From Tolypeutes matacus (taxonomy: Eukaryota > Chordata > Mammalia > Cingulata > Chlamyphoridae), in the NCBI GenBank assembly GCA_026826555.1, contig JAKSZT010053923.1:315789-379788 (forward strand): a DNA stretch of 64,000 nucleotides, written 5' to 3'. The notes under the pieces were generated by a model. It was not told where the DNA came from. It saw only the letters and a list, made by a program, of their open reading frames with translations, and searched no databases. Position numbers and translations under genes: made by a program. Positions 1-11,095 of this stretch are shown piece by piece. Each line of letters opens with the position of its first letter. Positions within the stretch are counted from its first letter, which is position 1.

Positions 1-127
1 TGGTGGGCCACACTGTGGGAGATGTTTGTGTGGGATGTGGTGGGAGGTGTGGGAGGTGGGCAACATGGGAATCCCAGTGGGTTCCGTGTAATATTTTAGG
101 TAATCTAAGCACCTCTTATAATATATG

Positions 128-159
<32 letters not shown>

Positions 160-310
160 GTAAGCAAATACACATATATGCATATATATTTATATATCAT
201 TTTGCAAATGTTTGTATGTATTGTGAGAATTTTGATTTTTACCCATAATAAAAAAAATAAAAAATAAAAAAATAAAGATAAAAAAATAAAAAAATTAAAA
301 AAATAAAAAC
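1..310 (+). mobile_element. L1 3' UTR terminal fragment with A-rich tail
   Basis: This is the last part of an L1 3' UTR, cut by the window start. The same sequence ends L1-delta (about 24,541-24,813) and, reversed, L1-epsilon (about 39,690-40,015). Shared landmarks in order are a GT-rich stretch, the block around TAATCTAAGCACCTCTTA, a TA microsatellite, and a final A-rich tail of mixed A and AATAAA units from about 244 on. The body of this L1 lies outside the window. Confidence 0.8.
119..150. repeat. TA-dinucleotide microsatellite inside L1 3' UTR
   Basis: An uninterrupted TA run lies at the same 3' UTR position where L1-delta has only a short TA-rich stretch and where L1-epsilon has the assembly gap. 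It is a length-variable site of this L1 lineage. Confidence 0.85.
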
Positions 311-609
311 CAGTAGCCCTACAGCCCAAAAAGGGAAGCAATAATCTGCTGTTCCCTAAACCTCAAACTATACAAGTTATAAAAATGAGGACATGTGGCT
401 GTGGTGTTGGCCTATGCAGCCTCACTGGTTGAAATTCTTAAACCCATGGGAAATGGGAGTCACCCAAAACATTATTTAAAAACCACAATAAAGTATGTAT
501 CTTTTATTATTTGTAAATGCCTTTTCAAAATGAGTGAGATTTTCCCTACTGCACAAAACAACATTGTCTGGGAACTAAGTTCCTCCTCCAGAAAATCATC
601 CCAAGGTTT

Positions 610-1232
610 GGACTGCCCCAAACAACTCAGTCAAGTAATGAACCTGTTTTTATTTCAGCTGTAGTGCAAGGTGTCCACCAAAGTCTCAGAATTAAGTGAA
701 AATTGCATGCAGATTGGAGATCTGCATCATCAGGAAAGGTGGAAATGATGAGCTATACTTTAAAGAAAATCTTAAATTTGTCAAAAAACACAATTAAAAT
801 GGACTGAAACACTTAACCTAGCTCTCCATTGGGTCAGAGTGGCCCTTAGAAGAGGACTGTATTAAATCCTTTCAAGCTTATGTATGGAAGGCCCTTTCTA
901 AACAACCTGTGGGGAAAACCCAATTTCCCAATAACCTTATAGGTAGCCCTCCATAACTGGGCCTTGCAGATAGGAGAGCTCCTCACCATGCATGCATATG
1001 CAAAAATGCACCTAAGATACATGACTGGCCAACCACTCCACCCCTTCTCCGTCAGGACAAGTTCTTTTAAAAGTTTGAAAAAACAAATATCCTGAAGATC
1101 AGCTAAAACCTAAGTGGGAGGGACCTTACACAGTAATATTAACCTCTCACTCTTCTAAGTTACAGAGAATCAAGTCCTGGGTCCATCATACCAGAGCAAA
1201 GCCTTGCTACTTATCAGATCCAGTTAATAAAG
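610..1232 (+). pseudogene. Degraded ERV pol remnant (integrase C-terminal half), class I-like
   Basis: Broken reading frames resemble the end of a retroviral integrase, the enzyme that inserts viral DNA into host DNA. From about 640 the frame reads like the core domain after its second catalytic position, where Asn stands in place of the expected Asp. Near 850-900 there is a LMYGRPF-like block. From about 1,085 there is a WEGPY-like block typical of the C-terminal domain of gammaretrovirus-type integrases. Several stops and frameshifts interrupt it, so it is dead. Assignment to class I rests on these motifs only. An env-like remnant and a candidate 3' LTR follow in the expected order. Confidence 0.6.
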
Positions 1233-1239
1233 GAGGTCC

Positions 1240-2050
1240 TAAGCCTGAGCATGAAGTGAAATGTGAAGTAATGTTGGTTGGGAACCTGCATTTCCTATTC
1301 AAAAAGAAAAAAAACTCCACAAAATACTAATTCTGTTCTTTCTCTTAAAGGACCTACCATTAGCTTGCCTTGAGGGAAATTACCAATCATCCCTCACACT
1401 TGTTTTGCAAATTATCCAAAACCTCTACAATAGAACCAAGTGTTGGTACTATGTAAATTTGCACAATCAATGTCAAGTAATGCTTGGACCAGCTGTACTG
1501 TGGGATGTTTCATTTAATCTGAACATGGAAAGCAGTAGCCAGGAGAGCCTACTTAAACAAAATTCAACAGACTTTTGCAAAAGCAGACCCCAAAACATGT
1601 AACGCCACAAGTGATCAAAGAGAGCAATCCAATTAATCCCTTTGTTTACCTTCTTAAGGATCACAGCATCCACTGAAACTGCAGCCGCATCCTTATACTA
1701 GCCAAATATCTCTCCAGAGAATTGAGAGCATCGAGAAACTAAAAAACAAAATAAAAAACTTCATCACATAGGAAAATAATTTCTCCTTCTGGAACCCATC
1801 GAGCTTCACCAAGTGATTGCTCCCATTCATTATCATCTTAATTCTTTTTGGTGGTTGCACACCTACTCATATCATGCATGCAATGCTTTATTCAAAGGCA
1901 ATTGTACATACTAACAATCCAACTTTTCCTTCTCAGACCATCCTCTTACTATAGTTCCTGAAAGGTCAATGCCCATGGTGTCAGCAGGAAGTAGTTACAG
2001 AAGATCTGAGCTTCATCACTTTCCCCTGCAATAAGAATATCTCCAAAAAC
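1240..2050 (+). pseudogene. Probable ERV env remnant
   Basis: This stretch lies between the integrase remnant and the candidate 3' LTR, where a retrovirus carries its envelope gene. Short frames (for example 1,405-1,602) and a later stretch near 1,760-1,880 that reads like a transmembrane-subunit region are compatible with env. Stops are frequent and no complete domain can be read. The call rests mainly on position, so confidence is modest. Nothing here could encode a working envelope protein. Confidence 0.4.
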
Positions 2051-2059
2051 TAGGAGGGA

Positions 2060-2640
2060 ATTGATGGGTATAAGATGACCATATACCTGAAATTAACTTG
2101 TTTCTCTCCCTGTTGCTAGGATACATAGGAAAGAATTATATGTAAATTAGAAGGTAATGAGATGCAAGCCTCTATTGGGGCCAAATTCTAGTTCTTGTGG
2201 TCGAGAATATCCTGTTGAAGCAATGAAGTTTGAAAACCAGCCTCAACTCATTGGCCGAACCTGTGCAGTAGAAGCCCCTCGCTGTCCTCACTTCAACTTG
2301 CTTCATTAATGTAGTAAAATTCCCACCCCGGGGTGGAGTTATCCACCCCCTTTTTGATCATGCAATGTATGTGCAAGCATGATTTCCTGAACATACTAAT
2401 CATACAATTCAATTATATAACTAGCAATGTATGCTCATCCATATGCATAAAAGCTAATGCATAATCAAAGCAAATCCTAAGTAGTAACTTAGGTATTTGA
2501 GCAAGAGTAAAACCACAGCATGGGGAATTGGGTTTATGTCACTTTAGACCAAACTTGGCTCCTGTCTGCAGACATAATAAATGTAAGTTCTGCCTAACTC
2601 TCATCTTAAAGTTTTTTTTTTCCTACATCTCAGGTTATCC
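2060..2640 (+). mobile_element. Candidate 3' LTR of the class I-like ERV
   Basis: A purine-rich stretch (CTAGGAGGGAA, about 2,050-2,060) that could be a polypurine tract precedes this block. An AATAAA poly(A) signal occurs near 2,576, and L1 sequence begins near 2,641. The 5' LTR is not in the window, so the boundaries cannot be confirmed by comparison. Confidence 0.35.
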
Positions 2641-3037
2641 CCAAAGCCTCAGCTTTGGAACCTAACATTAAAGTGTGGGGTGTTGGCTTGGACTATCCAT
2701 GGAACTGGGGGGAGGGTTGGAGGAAAGAGCAAGTGAACTCTGGGGATTTGCAGGTTTGTGATTAACACTACAATGGTGAGAATGTTTTTTGACAAATATG
2801 TCAGGGGAGGGTTACTGATGCAGGTCGTCTGGATGGGGGGATACACAGGATAGGGTGCACCTGGGGCATGTTTCTGTCAAAGCAGAGAAAGTGTTCATCT
2901 TGTCATAGTGTGTAACCTCATTGGGTGGAGACTCACACAATGAACAAGAAAATATTAAACTCCCATCCTGGGGAGTTCTGCTGTGATTTCAAATCAGAGG
3001 GACAAGAATCTCTCTAGAATATAGGTAGTGCCTAATA

Positions 3038-3050
3038 AAAGAAAACAGAC
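3038..3050. repeat. Target-site duplication, left copy, of the DAS-like SINE
   Basis: AAAGAAAACAGAC precedes the SINE and is repeated exactly at 3,246-3,258 after its A-rich tail. Confidence 0.9.
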
Positions 3051-3245
3051 CGGGAAGCGGCTGTGGCTCAATCAGTAGGGCTCCCGTTTACCATATGGGA
3101 GGCCCCGGGTTCGGTTCCTGCGGCCTCCTGGTAAAGACAAGCCCGCCCGCACGGCGTGGTTAGCTGACCCAGCGAGCACAAGCAGCAAGGGGGGGATAAA
3201 TGAATAAATAAAAATAAAAAAAAAATCTTAAAAAAAAAAAAAAAG
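3051..3245 (+). mobile_element. DAS-type tRNA-derived SINE
   Basis: A short SINE whose head resembles a tRNA gene: an A-box-like TGTGGCTCAATCAGTAGGG near 3,062-3,080 and a B-box-like GGGTTCGGTTCC near 3,107-3,118. A unique middle region and an A-rich tail follow. Such elements are transcribed by RNA polymerase III and copied by L1 machinery. DAS SINEs, thought to derive from tRNA-Ala, are characteristic of Xenarthra. The element is flanked by a perfect 13-bp target duplication and lies inside an L1 3' UTR fragment. It is the strongest taxonomic marker in the window. Confidence 0.88.
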
Positions 3246-3258
3246 AAAGAAAACAGAC
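3246..3258. repeat. Target-site duplication, right copy, of the DAS-like SINE
   Basis: Exact match to 3,038-3,050. Confidence 0.9.
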
Positions 3259-3900
3259 CAATATATCAAGCCCTCAATATTATTGCATGTAGCTATGAAC
3301 CATATTCTTAAAAAACTGAAACTTAGTAGTTACCATAGGTTCTGAGGGGAGTGGGAGGAAAGAATAGAATAGATGAAACATAGGACATTTTTAGGGCATT
3401 GGAATTCTTGGAATTGTTCTGCATCATCTTGCAACAATGGATAAAGGCCATTTTAAATTTTTTCAAAACCAATAAAAGTGTACAGTGCAAAATGGAAACC
3501 ATAATGTAAACCATTGACCATAGTTAGTAGCAATGCTTCCGTATTTGTACATCAATTGTAACAAATGTACCGTACACATGTAAAATTTTATTAATAGAGA
3601 TGAATGGAGGGGGGAGGGGTTGAGTATACTCTATGTGAATCTCCTATATTTTCTATGTGACTTTTCTGTAACCTAATGCATCTTTGAAGATAAAATTTTT
3701 AAAAATAAGATACTGGGGGAATATATGGGAGAAAGTGTACTTGTATATAAAAGATAACAGATCTTACGGTGATGAAATACACAGTAAAAATTTTATTACA
3801 ATTTTTTAATTTTTCTTTTTGTACTTTATTTGTAATTATTACTATTCTTACTATTATTTTTATTCATGTATATTTTTTTCTAAATGAATATATTTAAGCA

Positions 3901-4137
3901 TATGAGAACACCCACCAATATCTCTAAAGGTAACATGAAATTCTCCATTAAACCTCATACCCACAATTAACATATATGATTGGGATGTTTTTTTTTTTCT
4001 GTGTATGAGATAACAAATCAAAGAATAAGTGATCACTAAATAAATCTAAATAGATATTTCCATAGCAACTGTTTCCCTGCTTTTATTTAAACTTCATATG
4101 CCCTTTAACTAACAAATACTCTATGGTAAAAGAAAGT
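3901..4137. other. Unassigned sequence
   Basis: AT-rich DNA with no recognisable gene or repeat family. It is the left flank of the nested L1 complex. Confidence 0.5.
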
Positions 4138-4148
4138 TCAATAAATTC
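4138..4148. repeat. Target-site duplication, left copy, of L1-alpha
   Basis: TCAATAAATTC here is repeated exactly at 31,242-31,252, 27 kb away. A T-run (reverse complement of the poly(A) tail) follows immediately, as expected at the 3' end of a minus-strand L1. Confidence 0.85.
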
Positions 4149-4253
4149 CTTTTTTTTTCTGCAGAAGCTTTATTTTAAATATATATTTTAATTTTTAAGG
4201 AGATACTTAGGTTACAAAAATGTTACATAAAAAATATAGGGGATGAGAACCAG

Positions 4254-4262
4254 CAAGATGGC
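4254..4262 (+). promoter_or_regulatory. YY1-like core at the 5' end of L1-beta
   Basis: CAAGATGGC lies 12 bases into the element. In human L1 the same core near the 5' end binds YY1 and helps set the transcription start. Function here is inferred from motif and position. Confidence 0.5.
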
Positions 4263-5639
4263 ACAGAGCAAGGAGCTCTTAGAATCAGCTCCTGCTACAG
4301 GTCAGTTGGTAATCACGCAGGCTATCTAAAGCACTTGTTTGGGTGCTCCAGGAGACCAGGGGTACATCCTACAACATCCTTGAAAGAATGGAAGGAGGAG
4401 ACTGCCCATCTGCAGAGAAGATTCATAATTAGAGCACTCCATGCCACGGAGGCCAGTGCCCACCCACCACCAGAGGCACAAGCTGCCTCAGGAGCTATTC
4501 TGTGGCTGGAATTGGAAGCTCCACTTCCAAAAATGGGGAAGGAAGAGACAATTGGACACCAACTTCAGCTACTGATTAGTAAATCAGTAGGCTAAAGTAT
4601 AATCATAACAACAGCTAATGTTTAAACCTGTCCAAGTCAGAAAGAAGCCAACAGCTGCCATCTTAACTGCTCCTGACATGAGGAGAAGTGGGGCTGACTG
4701 AAAAGCACAATGCTGGTAGGGACCGGCTTCTTTCCACTTAGATCAGATTGCCACTCTTGACTAACCCCAGGCCCACCTCAGGCAGGGAGGAAGCTGTGGG
4801 AGCTACCAGCCTCTCTGTGAAACTACCGACCATGCTGCAGAGATCAGTGATCATCCTACTTTGGCAGTTCAAGTCACCCCAGGAGCTATTCTGCAGCAGA
4901 AATTGGAAGCTCCATTTCCCAAAACAAGGAAGGAAGAGATGGTTGGCCACCCATATCAGCTACTGATTAGTAAATTCAGTTGACGAAAGTATAACTCAAA
5001 GAACAGCTAAAGTTTGAATATGTCCCAGTCAGAAGGAGGCTGGTAGCCTCCACCCACAGCATGAGGGGAAGCTAGGGTGACTGAAAATCACAGTGACAGT
5101 AGAGACTGGTTTCTTTCACCCAGATTGGCCTGCAGCCCTAGCCTAGACTTCAGCCCCACCTCTAGCAAGGAGGAAGCTGGCAAGCCCTACACCAGCCTAT
5201 CCAGGTAACTGCAGGTACATTTCATGGAACAGACTGAATAACCAGAAGTATACCTGGGCAACTGTGGTCATCTTGGACCTGCACTGCATTGATTGCTGCC
5301 CACGTCTACAGCTCCATTCCTGCCCCAGTCAGGGGAGAAAGGGGTGTGAAGCTTCATCAGTCTCTCTGGGCTACTACAGTCTAGGCCTGCATGACTTGGA
5401 TTATTCCACACAACTATGACTCTGTCCCTACCCCTGGCAAAGGACAAAGTTGGGAGAAGCTTCACTGGTCCTTGGGGCAATGAGGGCAGCTTGAACCTCC
5501 CTGGCTTATAGCACCAACTACATCCTTGGCTCCTACTACACAACCAGCAAGGGAGAAAGGGCAAGAAAGCCCTAAACTAAAAAGAAGAACTGCACCCAAA
5601 ATAAATAAGCAAGCCAGATGCCAAGATACCAACAAAAAA

Positions 5640-6560
5640 TTTCAATTCACACCATGAAACAGAATGATATGGCCCAGTTTAAGGAACAAGATTAGCCTCC
5701 AGACGACATAGAGGATTTGAGACAACTAATCATAGATGTTCAAACAAATCTCCTTAATAAATTCAATAAAATGGCTAAAGAAATTAAGGATATTAAGAAG
5801 CCATTGGATAAGCACAAAAAAGAATTTGAAAGCATACATAGAAAAATTGCAGAATGAAAGGTGCAATAAATGAAATTAAAAATACACTGGAACCTTATAA
5901 TAGCATATTTCATGAGGCAGAAGAAAGGATTGGTGAGCTTGAAAATGGCCTCTGAAATTGAACATACAAAAGAGCAAATAAAGAAAAGATTGGAAAAACT
6001 TGAACAAGGTCTCAGGGAACTAAACAACAGCAGGAGATGAGCAAACATACATGCCATGGGTGTCCCAGAAGGAGAAGAGGAGAGGAGAGAAAAGGGGCAG
6101 AAAGAATATTTAAAGAAATAATGGTATAAATTTTCCCAACCCTATTAAAGGACATAGATATCCATGTCCAAGGAACATGATGTACTCCCATCTGAAAAAA
6201 ATCTGAATAGACAAACTCCGAGACACACACTAATCAGAATATCAAATGCCAAAGATGAAGAGACAATTCTGAGAGCAGCAAGAGAAAAGCAATGCATAAG
6301 ATATAAGAGATACCCAATAAGATTAAGCACTGATTTCTCACCAGAAATCATGGAGGCAAAAAAACAGTGGTATGATATATTTAAGATACTGCAAGAGAAA
6401 AACTTCCAACCAAGAATTTTATATCCAGCCAGATTGTCTTTCAAAAATTAAGGCAAGTTTAGAATATTCACAAGTAAACAGAAACAGAGAGTTTCTAAGC
6501 AAGAGACTACCTTTGTAGGAAATACTAAAAGGTGTGCTCCAGTCTGAAAAGAAAAGACAG
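5640..6560 (+). pseudogene. L1-beta ORF1 pseudogene
   Basis: ORF1 encodes the trimeric RNA-binding protein that packages L1 RNA. The C-terminal part is readable at 6,164-6,451. It contains the RRM-like stretch ending TPRHTLIRISNAKDEET, then the C-terminal domain with a RLSTDFSPEIMEAKKQWYD block and the FQPRILYPARL block conserved in mammalian L1 ORF1p. The upstream part, with a HAL1/L1-like coiled-coil region from about 5,650, is broken by stops and at least one frameshift. Length to the family end is about 300 codons, near normal. Not functional. Confidence 0.75.
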
Positions 6561-6659
6561 GAGAAAGTGGCCTAGAAGAGAGTCCAGAAATGATGATTAT
6601 AACAATATAAGTAACTAAAAGTGTCAAAAGAGTGGTGAAAATAAAATATGACAGATAAA

Positions 6660-7350
6660 ACCCAAATATTCAGGAATAAACTTAACCAATGATGTAAAGC
6701 ACTTGTATTCAGAAAACTACAACTCGTTGTTGAAAGAAATTTTAAAAAGACCTAAATAATTGGAAGAACATTCTGTGCTCATGGACTAGAAGACTATATA
6801 TCATTAAGATGTCAATTGTACTGAAATTGATATAAAGACTCAATGTAATTCCGATAAAAATTCCACCAGTATTTCAAAAATAAATGGAAAACATGATTAT
6901 CAAATTTATTTGGAAGGGTAAGCCAGATACATCTTAAAAAGGAAAAGCAAAGTTGGAGAACTCTCATTTTTGGACTTTAAGTCGTATTACATTGCTACAG
7001 TGGAAAAAGCAGCATAGTACTGGCATAAAGACAGATACATAGACCAATGGAACAGAAGCGATAATTCAGAAATAGACCCTAACATCTATGGTCAAGTGAT
7101 TTTTGTCTAGCCTGTCAAACCCACCCAGCTCAGGCATAACAGTCCATTCAACAAATGGAGCAGAGAAAACTCGATATCCATAGCAAAAGAAGGGAAAATG
7201 ACCCCTATCTCACATTGTATACAAAAATTAATTCAAAATGAATTTTTAAAAAAGTAAATATAGAAACAAGAACCATAAAGCTTCTAGAAGAAAATGTAGG
7301 AAAACATCTTCAAGATCTGGTGGTAGGTGGTGAATTCTTAAAGAAGATAA
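6660..7350 (+). pseudogene. L1-beta ORF2 C-terminal remnant
   Basis: The sequence aligns with the last third of ORF2 found in L1-gamma at about 19,840-20,530. Shared blocks are AACTACAA, the TTTATTTGGAAGGGTA block, the TGGCATAAAGACAGA block and the final GTAGGAAAACATCTTC block. The endonuclease and reverse transcriptase domains that should lie between ORF1 and this point are absent. Many stops are present. Confidence 0.7.
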
Positions 7351-7787
7351 GAGCTTGAGTGAGATGGACTACTGATAATTAAGGTACGTAAAAGTTTTAA
7401 TTAGCATTACTGTAAAAGTGTGGAAATGTACAGATTTGATGGTAACACATTAAAGTAATAGCTGGTTTATAATCGAGTATGTGGCTGAAAATCATTGTCT
7501 AGAGATGTAAATACCAATTGACAGAAAGCTAGAGAATAATCTAGGGACTGAATAACACTGTAAACCCAGAGGTGGATGGGAATTTTGGTTGGTGGTACAG
7601 ATGCAAGAGTGTCCTTTGTGTGCTAGAGCAGATGTACATCACTATTGCAGGGTGGTGGGAATGTGGAGGAGCATGGGAAAAATACAACTGGAGTGACCTA
7701 TGGAATGTGGTTAACAGTAATGTAATATCCTTGCATCTATGCCAAAGATGTACTGTGTTGTTAATGGGGGCACATGGAAAATGTGTA

Positions 7788-8430
7788 CCAAATGTATGCT
7801 AAGGACCTGGCAATAAGCAGACAATATTGTCTCATAATCCGTAACAAATGTTCCACCATGGTGTGGTGTGTTGATAAGGAGGTGTTTTTTGGGAAGCCTG
7901 CACATGTGAATGATTGTTTTGTAAGTTTACAGCCTCTGTTCTAAAAATATATTTAAAATATAATAATTGGGTGGGTTTGGGGAAGAATACACCAAATGTA
8001 AGATAAGGACTATAATTAGTAGAAAGATTTTAACAATATTCTTTCATAATTTGTAACAAATGTCTCATGACAATGCAAGGTGTTGGTGGAGGGCTGAGGT
8101 ATGGGACTACTGTATGATGTTAGGAATGTTTGCTTTGTAAGTTCACAACTTTTACTATACACTTATTATTTATGTATGTACATGTATAAATGATATAAAA
8201 ATAATAATAATAGGGTGGGTTGAGAAAAATACTTGAGTTAGTAGTAATATTTTGAGGATATTCTTTAGTCATTAAAATGTTTAACAACAATGTAATTTAT
8301 TGGTGGTAGGGTGAGGTATGAGAGCCCTGTATGATATTATGTATGTTTGTTTTGTAAGTTCATGGCTATTGCTATACTCTTATTTTTTATGTATGTTCAT
8401 GTATGTGTAATATACTTCAATAAATTCAAA
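7788..8430 (+). repeat. Three tandem monomers of about 200-220 bp in the L1-beta 3' UTR
   Basis: Equivalent landmarks recur at 7,788 (ACCAAATGTATGCTAAGGAC), 7,991 (ACCAAATGTAAGATAAGGAC) and about 8,234. Each is followed by a TTTCATAATTTGTAACAAATGT-like block, a GGTGTTGGTGG-like block and a TTGTTTTGTAAGTT-like block. Units are diverged from each other, so the repetition is old. Each unit resembles an L1M-type 3' terminus. Confidence 0.7.
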
Positions 8431-8432
8431 AT

Positions 8433-11095
8433 ATATAGGGGGTTACCATATGCCCTGCTCCCCACACCACCCACATGTTGCCCCATTATAAACACCCTTC
8501 ATTAGTGTGGTATATTCATTACAATTGATGAACAGATTTTGAAGCATTGCCACTAAGTATGGATTATAGTTTACATTGTAGTTTACACTCTCCTCCACAC
8601 AATTCTGTAGGTTATGGAAAGATATATAATGGCCTGTATCTTTCATTGCAATGTCATTCAGGATGATTCCCAACTCCTGAAAATGCCGCTGTATTACACC
8701 TGTTTTTCCCTCTCTCTACCCTCAGAACCTCCATTGGCCATAGCCTCCACATCAATGATATAATTTCTTCCATTTGGTAAAATCACAAAATGTCTATAGT
8801 AGAATTTCAATATCTACTTTAGTCCATAGTTCATTCCCCAGTCCTGAGGATTCTGGGATGGTGAAGCCCACTCCACCTCTAATTGAGAGGGTGCATCAAC
8901 CCCATATGGTTGATGGATGGAGCTCTCTTGCTTGAAGTTGTAGATTCTCTCAGTTCCTTGGTATGGTGGTTGTCCATCATCTCCTCCTTGTTAGTTGTCT
9001 TGGGTGTGCCCAATGAACTGCAGAGTAGGTGTTGCAAGTCAGTTGAGATTCAGAGCCCAGCTGACACATGGACCACCCAAAGATTTAAGTCTCTTGGGCA
9101 TACACTTACTAACTCTAGTTAGTAAGGTTCAAATAGAAGGGACCATAGAGCAATGTGTAGGGAAGCCACAACTAAGTCCAACTCTGTCACATTTAGGAAC
9201 ATAAATCCCAAAGTATGGTGGAATGGCAAGGCATCAAACTCCTGAGCAACTGTCCTGACTAGAGTGTCTGGATGTCTCCAGAGCCCTCAGGAGCACTGTG
9301 ACTTGGGGCAGTGTTCTTTGGCTGAAATGAGATCATACTAATATGTGCATTAGGGCAACCTCTGGAATGACCTCTCAACTCACTTTGAAGTCTCTTAGCC
9401 ACGTAAACTCATTTGTCTTTGCCTTTTTCCTCTTTTGGTCAAGGTCTTTTCCCAGTTGCATTGTTAGTTGACAATTGGTAGTAAACCTTTGGTGTCAGGA
9501 AGGCTCATCCCCCGGAGTCATGTCTCACGTTTGGGGGAAGTTATTGCATTTATATGTTGAGTTTGACTTAGAGAGGGGCCACATTTGAGCAACAAGAAGC
9601 TCTCAGGAGGTAACTCTTAGGCACCCTAAAATACTAGGCTAAGTTTCAATTTCAAGAGTAAAGGTCATAAGCACAGTCATCAATATCAAGGGCCCATCAA
9701 TGGACCATCCTCCTTCACTAGTCATTGCCCCTGTACTTGAGGGATTCTTACTGCTCCATTAGAGAGTATGGCAGAGTTCTCCAGAATGGGAATTTGATAT
9801 TCTTTCTGTTATTGTGTGAATCTCCACCAACTGTGATAATGCCTCATGAACATTTGAACATATTTACATGCCTTATATGTATGCCCAGATGAACTTTCTC
9901 CCATCGCTGACACCCTGTATCAATGAACTTCCCTTGCCACAGTTGTGATCCTTCCGTAATTCAAAACTTCTTCAACAATGAAAGCAATTAAATAGCCAAA
10001 TACAATTAATAAGAAAATGAAATAATGATAGTTTTAAAAAATAAGAAATAAAATACAAAAATTAAAAATAAAAAAATAAAAAAACTTGGGAGGTTAAAAA
10101 TAATGAAAAAATATTAAAATTTTTTTGACATTTTGTCTTTCATCACTGTAAGTACTGTTGTCTTGTATGTACAGTGACTTTTTCTTCCATTTATTCCCCA
10201 AGTGTCTTACTTTTTTCATTTTGTCATCAAAGAAGTTTGTGGTTACCGAAAAGTCATGTACAGAATATAGGGGACTCCCATATACCCATCCTCCCCCTTT
10301 ACTACTTTCCCTATTACAAACATTTTATATGTGTATGATACATTTGTTCGAACTGATATACTAATATTGAAACATAGCTACTAGCCATGGCCAATGGTTT
10401 ACATTATGGTTTACATTTTGGACATACACCTTTATAAATTTTGATATAACTTAACATCACCTGTATCCATTATGGCAAGATCATGTTGAACACTTCCATC
10501 ACCCCCAAGTTGCTCCCTGTTCCATCTATTCTTTTCCTCCCTCCTCCTCCCCTTGGTACCCACAGCAAACATGAGGCTTCACTCTTTGAAGGACAAGATT
10601 CATAGTTACTTGCAACAACACTGAGGGCTTGACACACTGGTCTGCCCTCCTCTATTAGGCACCACCCATAGTTTTTGAGAGACTCCCGCCCCTCTGATTG
10701 AAAACTTAGTGGGCCTCCCCAGGATGGGAGTCCAACAGCTTCCTACTCATTATGTGGGTCTCCACCTACTTATATAACACACTATAACAAGATGAACACT
10801 CACACATTCCATAGAAGCCTACCCCAGGTGCACCCTGTCCTGAATGGCCCAATCCCCAATTTTCAACTACTCCCTCCCCCAACACTTACCCCAGTTCCAT
10901 GGACAGTCCAACGCCTCCTCTCCACCCTATCTACCTGACAAATCTGCACTTCCCAACCCAATAGTAACACTGCACTCCTGTCATGCCCCCTCCACTGCAC
11001 AACTACACACCTGCACCTTATCATAGATTTTGCCCATTTGGGCATTGGCTCACAACCTTCTTCTCCCTTTCTATTTCCTGTAAACTTATCTTCCA
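8433..11095 (-). mobile_element. L1-alpha 3' UTR (main part)
   Basis: Reversed, this matches the long 3' UTRs of L1-gamma, L1-delta and L1-epsilon block by block, for example the TAGAGTCCAT/ATCACAGTATGT region near 8,780-8,830 and the CTTCCCCCAA/GGCTCATC region near 9,510. At about 2.7 kb it is far longer than the roughly 200-bp 3' UTR of human L1. A second copy of the terminal module starts near 10,215. Confidence 0.8.

Larger units (their letters stand above)
2641..3900 (+). mobile_element. L1 3' UTR fragment (first half of the long 3' UTR)
   Basis: The sequence aligns in order with the 3' UTR of L1-gamma from about 25,130 to 26,100. Shared landmarks are the GGAACTGGGGGGA block, the TGGGTGGAGACTCACACAATGA-like block, the paired TGTAAACC blocks near 3,500, and the CTTTGAAGATAAAATTTTT block near 3,690. 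It has no ORF2 upstream and no terminal poly(A), so both ends are truncated. A DAS-like SINE is inserted at 3,051. Confidence 0.8.
4243..8432 (+). mobile_element. L1-beta: HAL1-like or internally deleted L1 inserted in the 3' end of L1-alpha
   Basis: A plus-strand element with an L1-like 5' UTR (4,243 to about 5,640), a broken ORF1 (about 5,640-6,560), only the C-terminal tail of ORF2 (about 6,660-7,350), and a 3' UTR of about 1 kb with three tandem monomers. The reverse transcriptase region of ORF2 is missing. ATATAGGGG before the element (4,234-4,242) is repeated after it (8,433-8,441), consistent with a 9-bp target duplication inside L1-alpha. HAL1 elements keep ORF1 and lack ORF2; whether this is a HAL1 relative or a one-off deletion cannot be decided from one copy. 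Confidence 0.75.

Noticed and set aside
395..664. 89-codon frame near the left end
   Set aside because: Overlaps ERV pol remnant sequence in another frame and has no recognisable domain.
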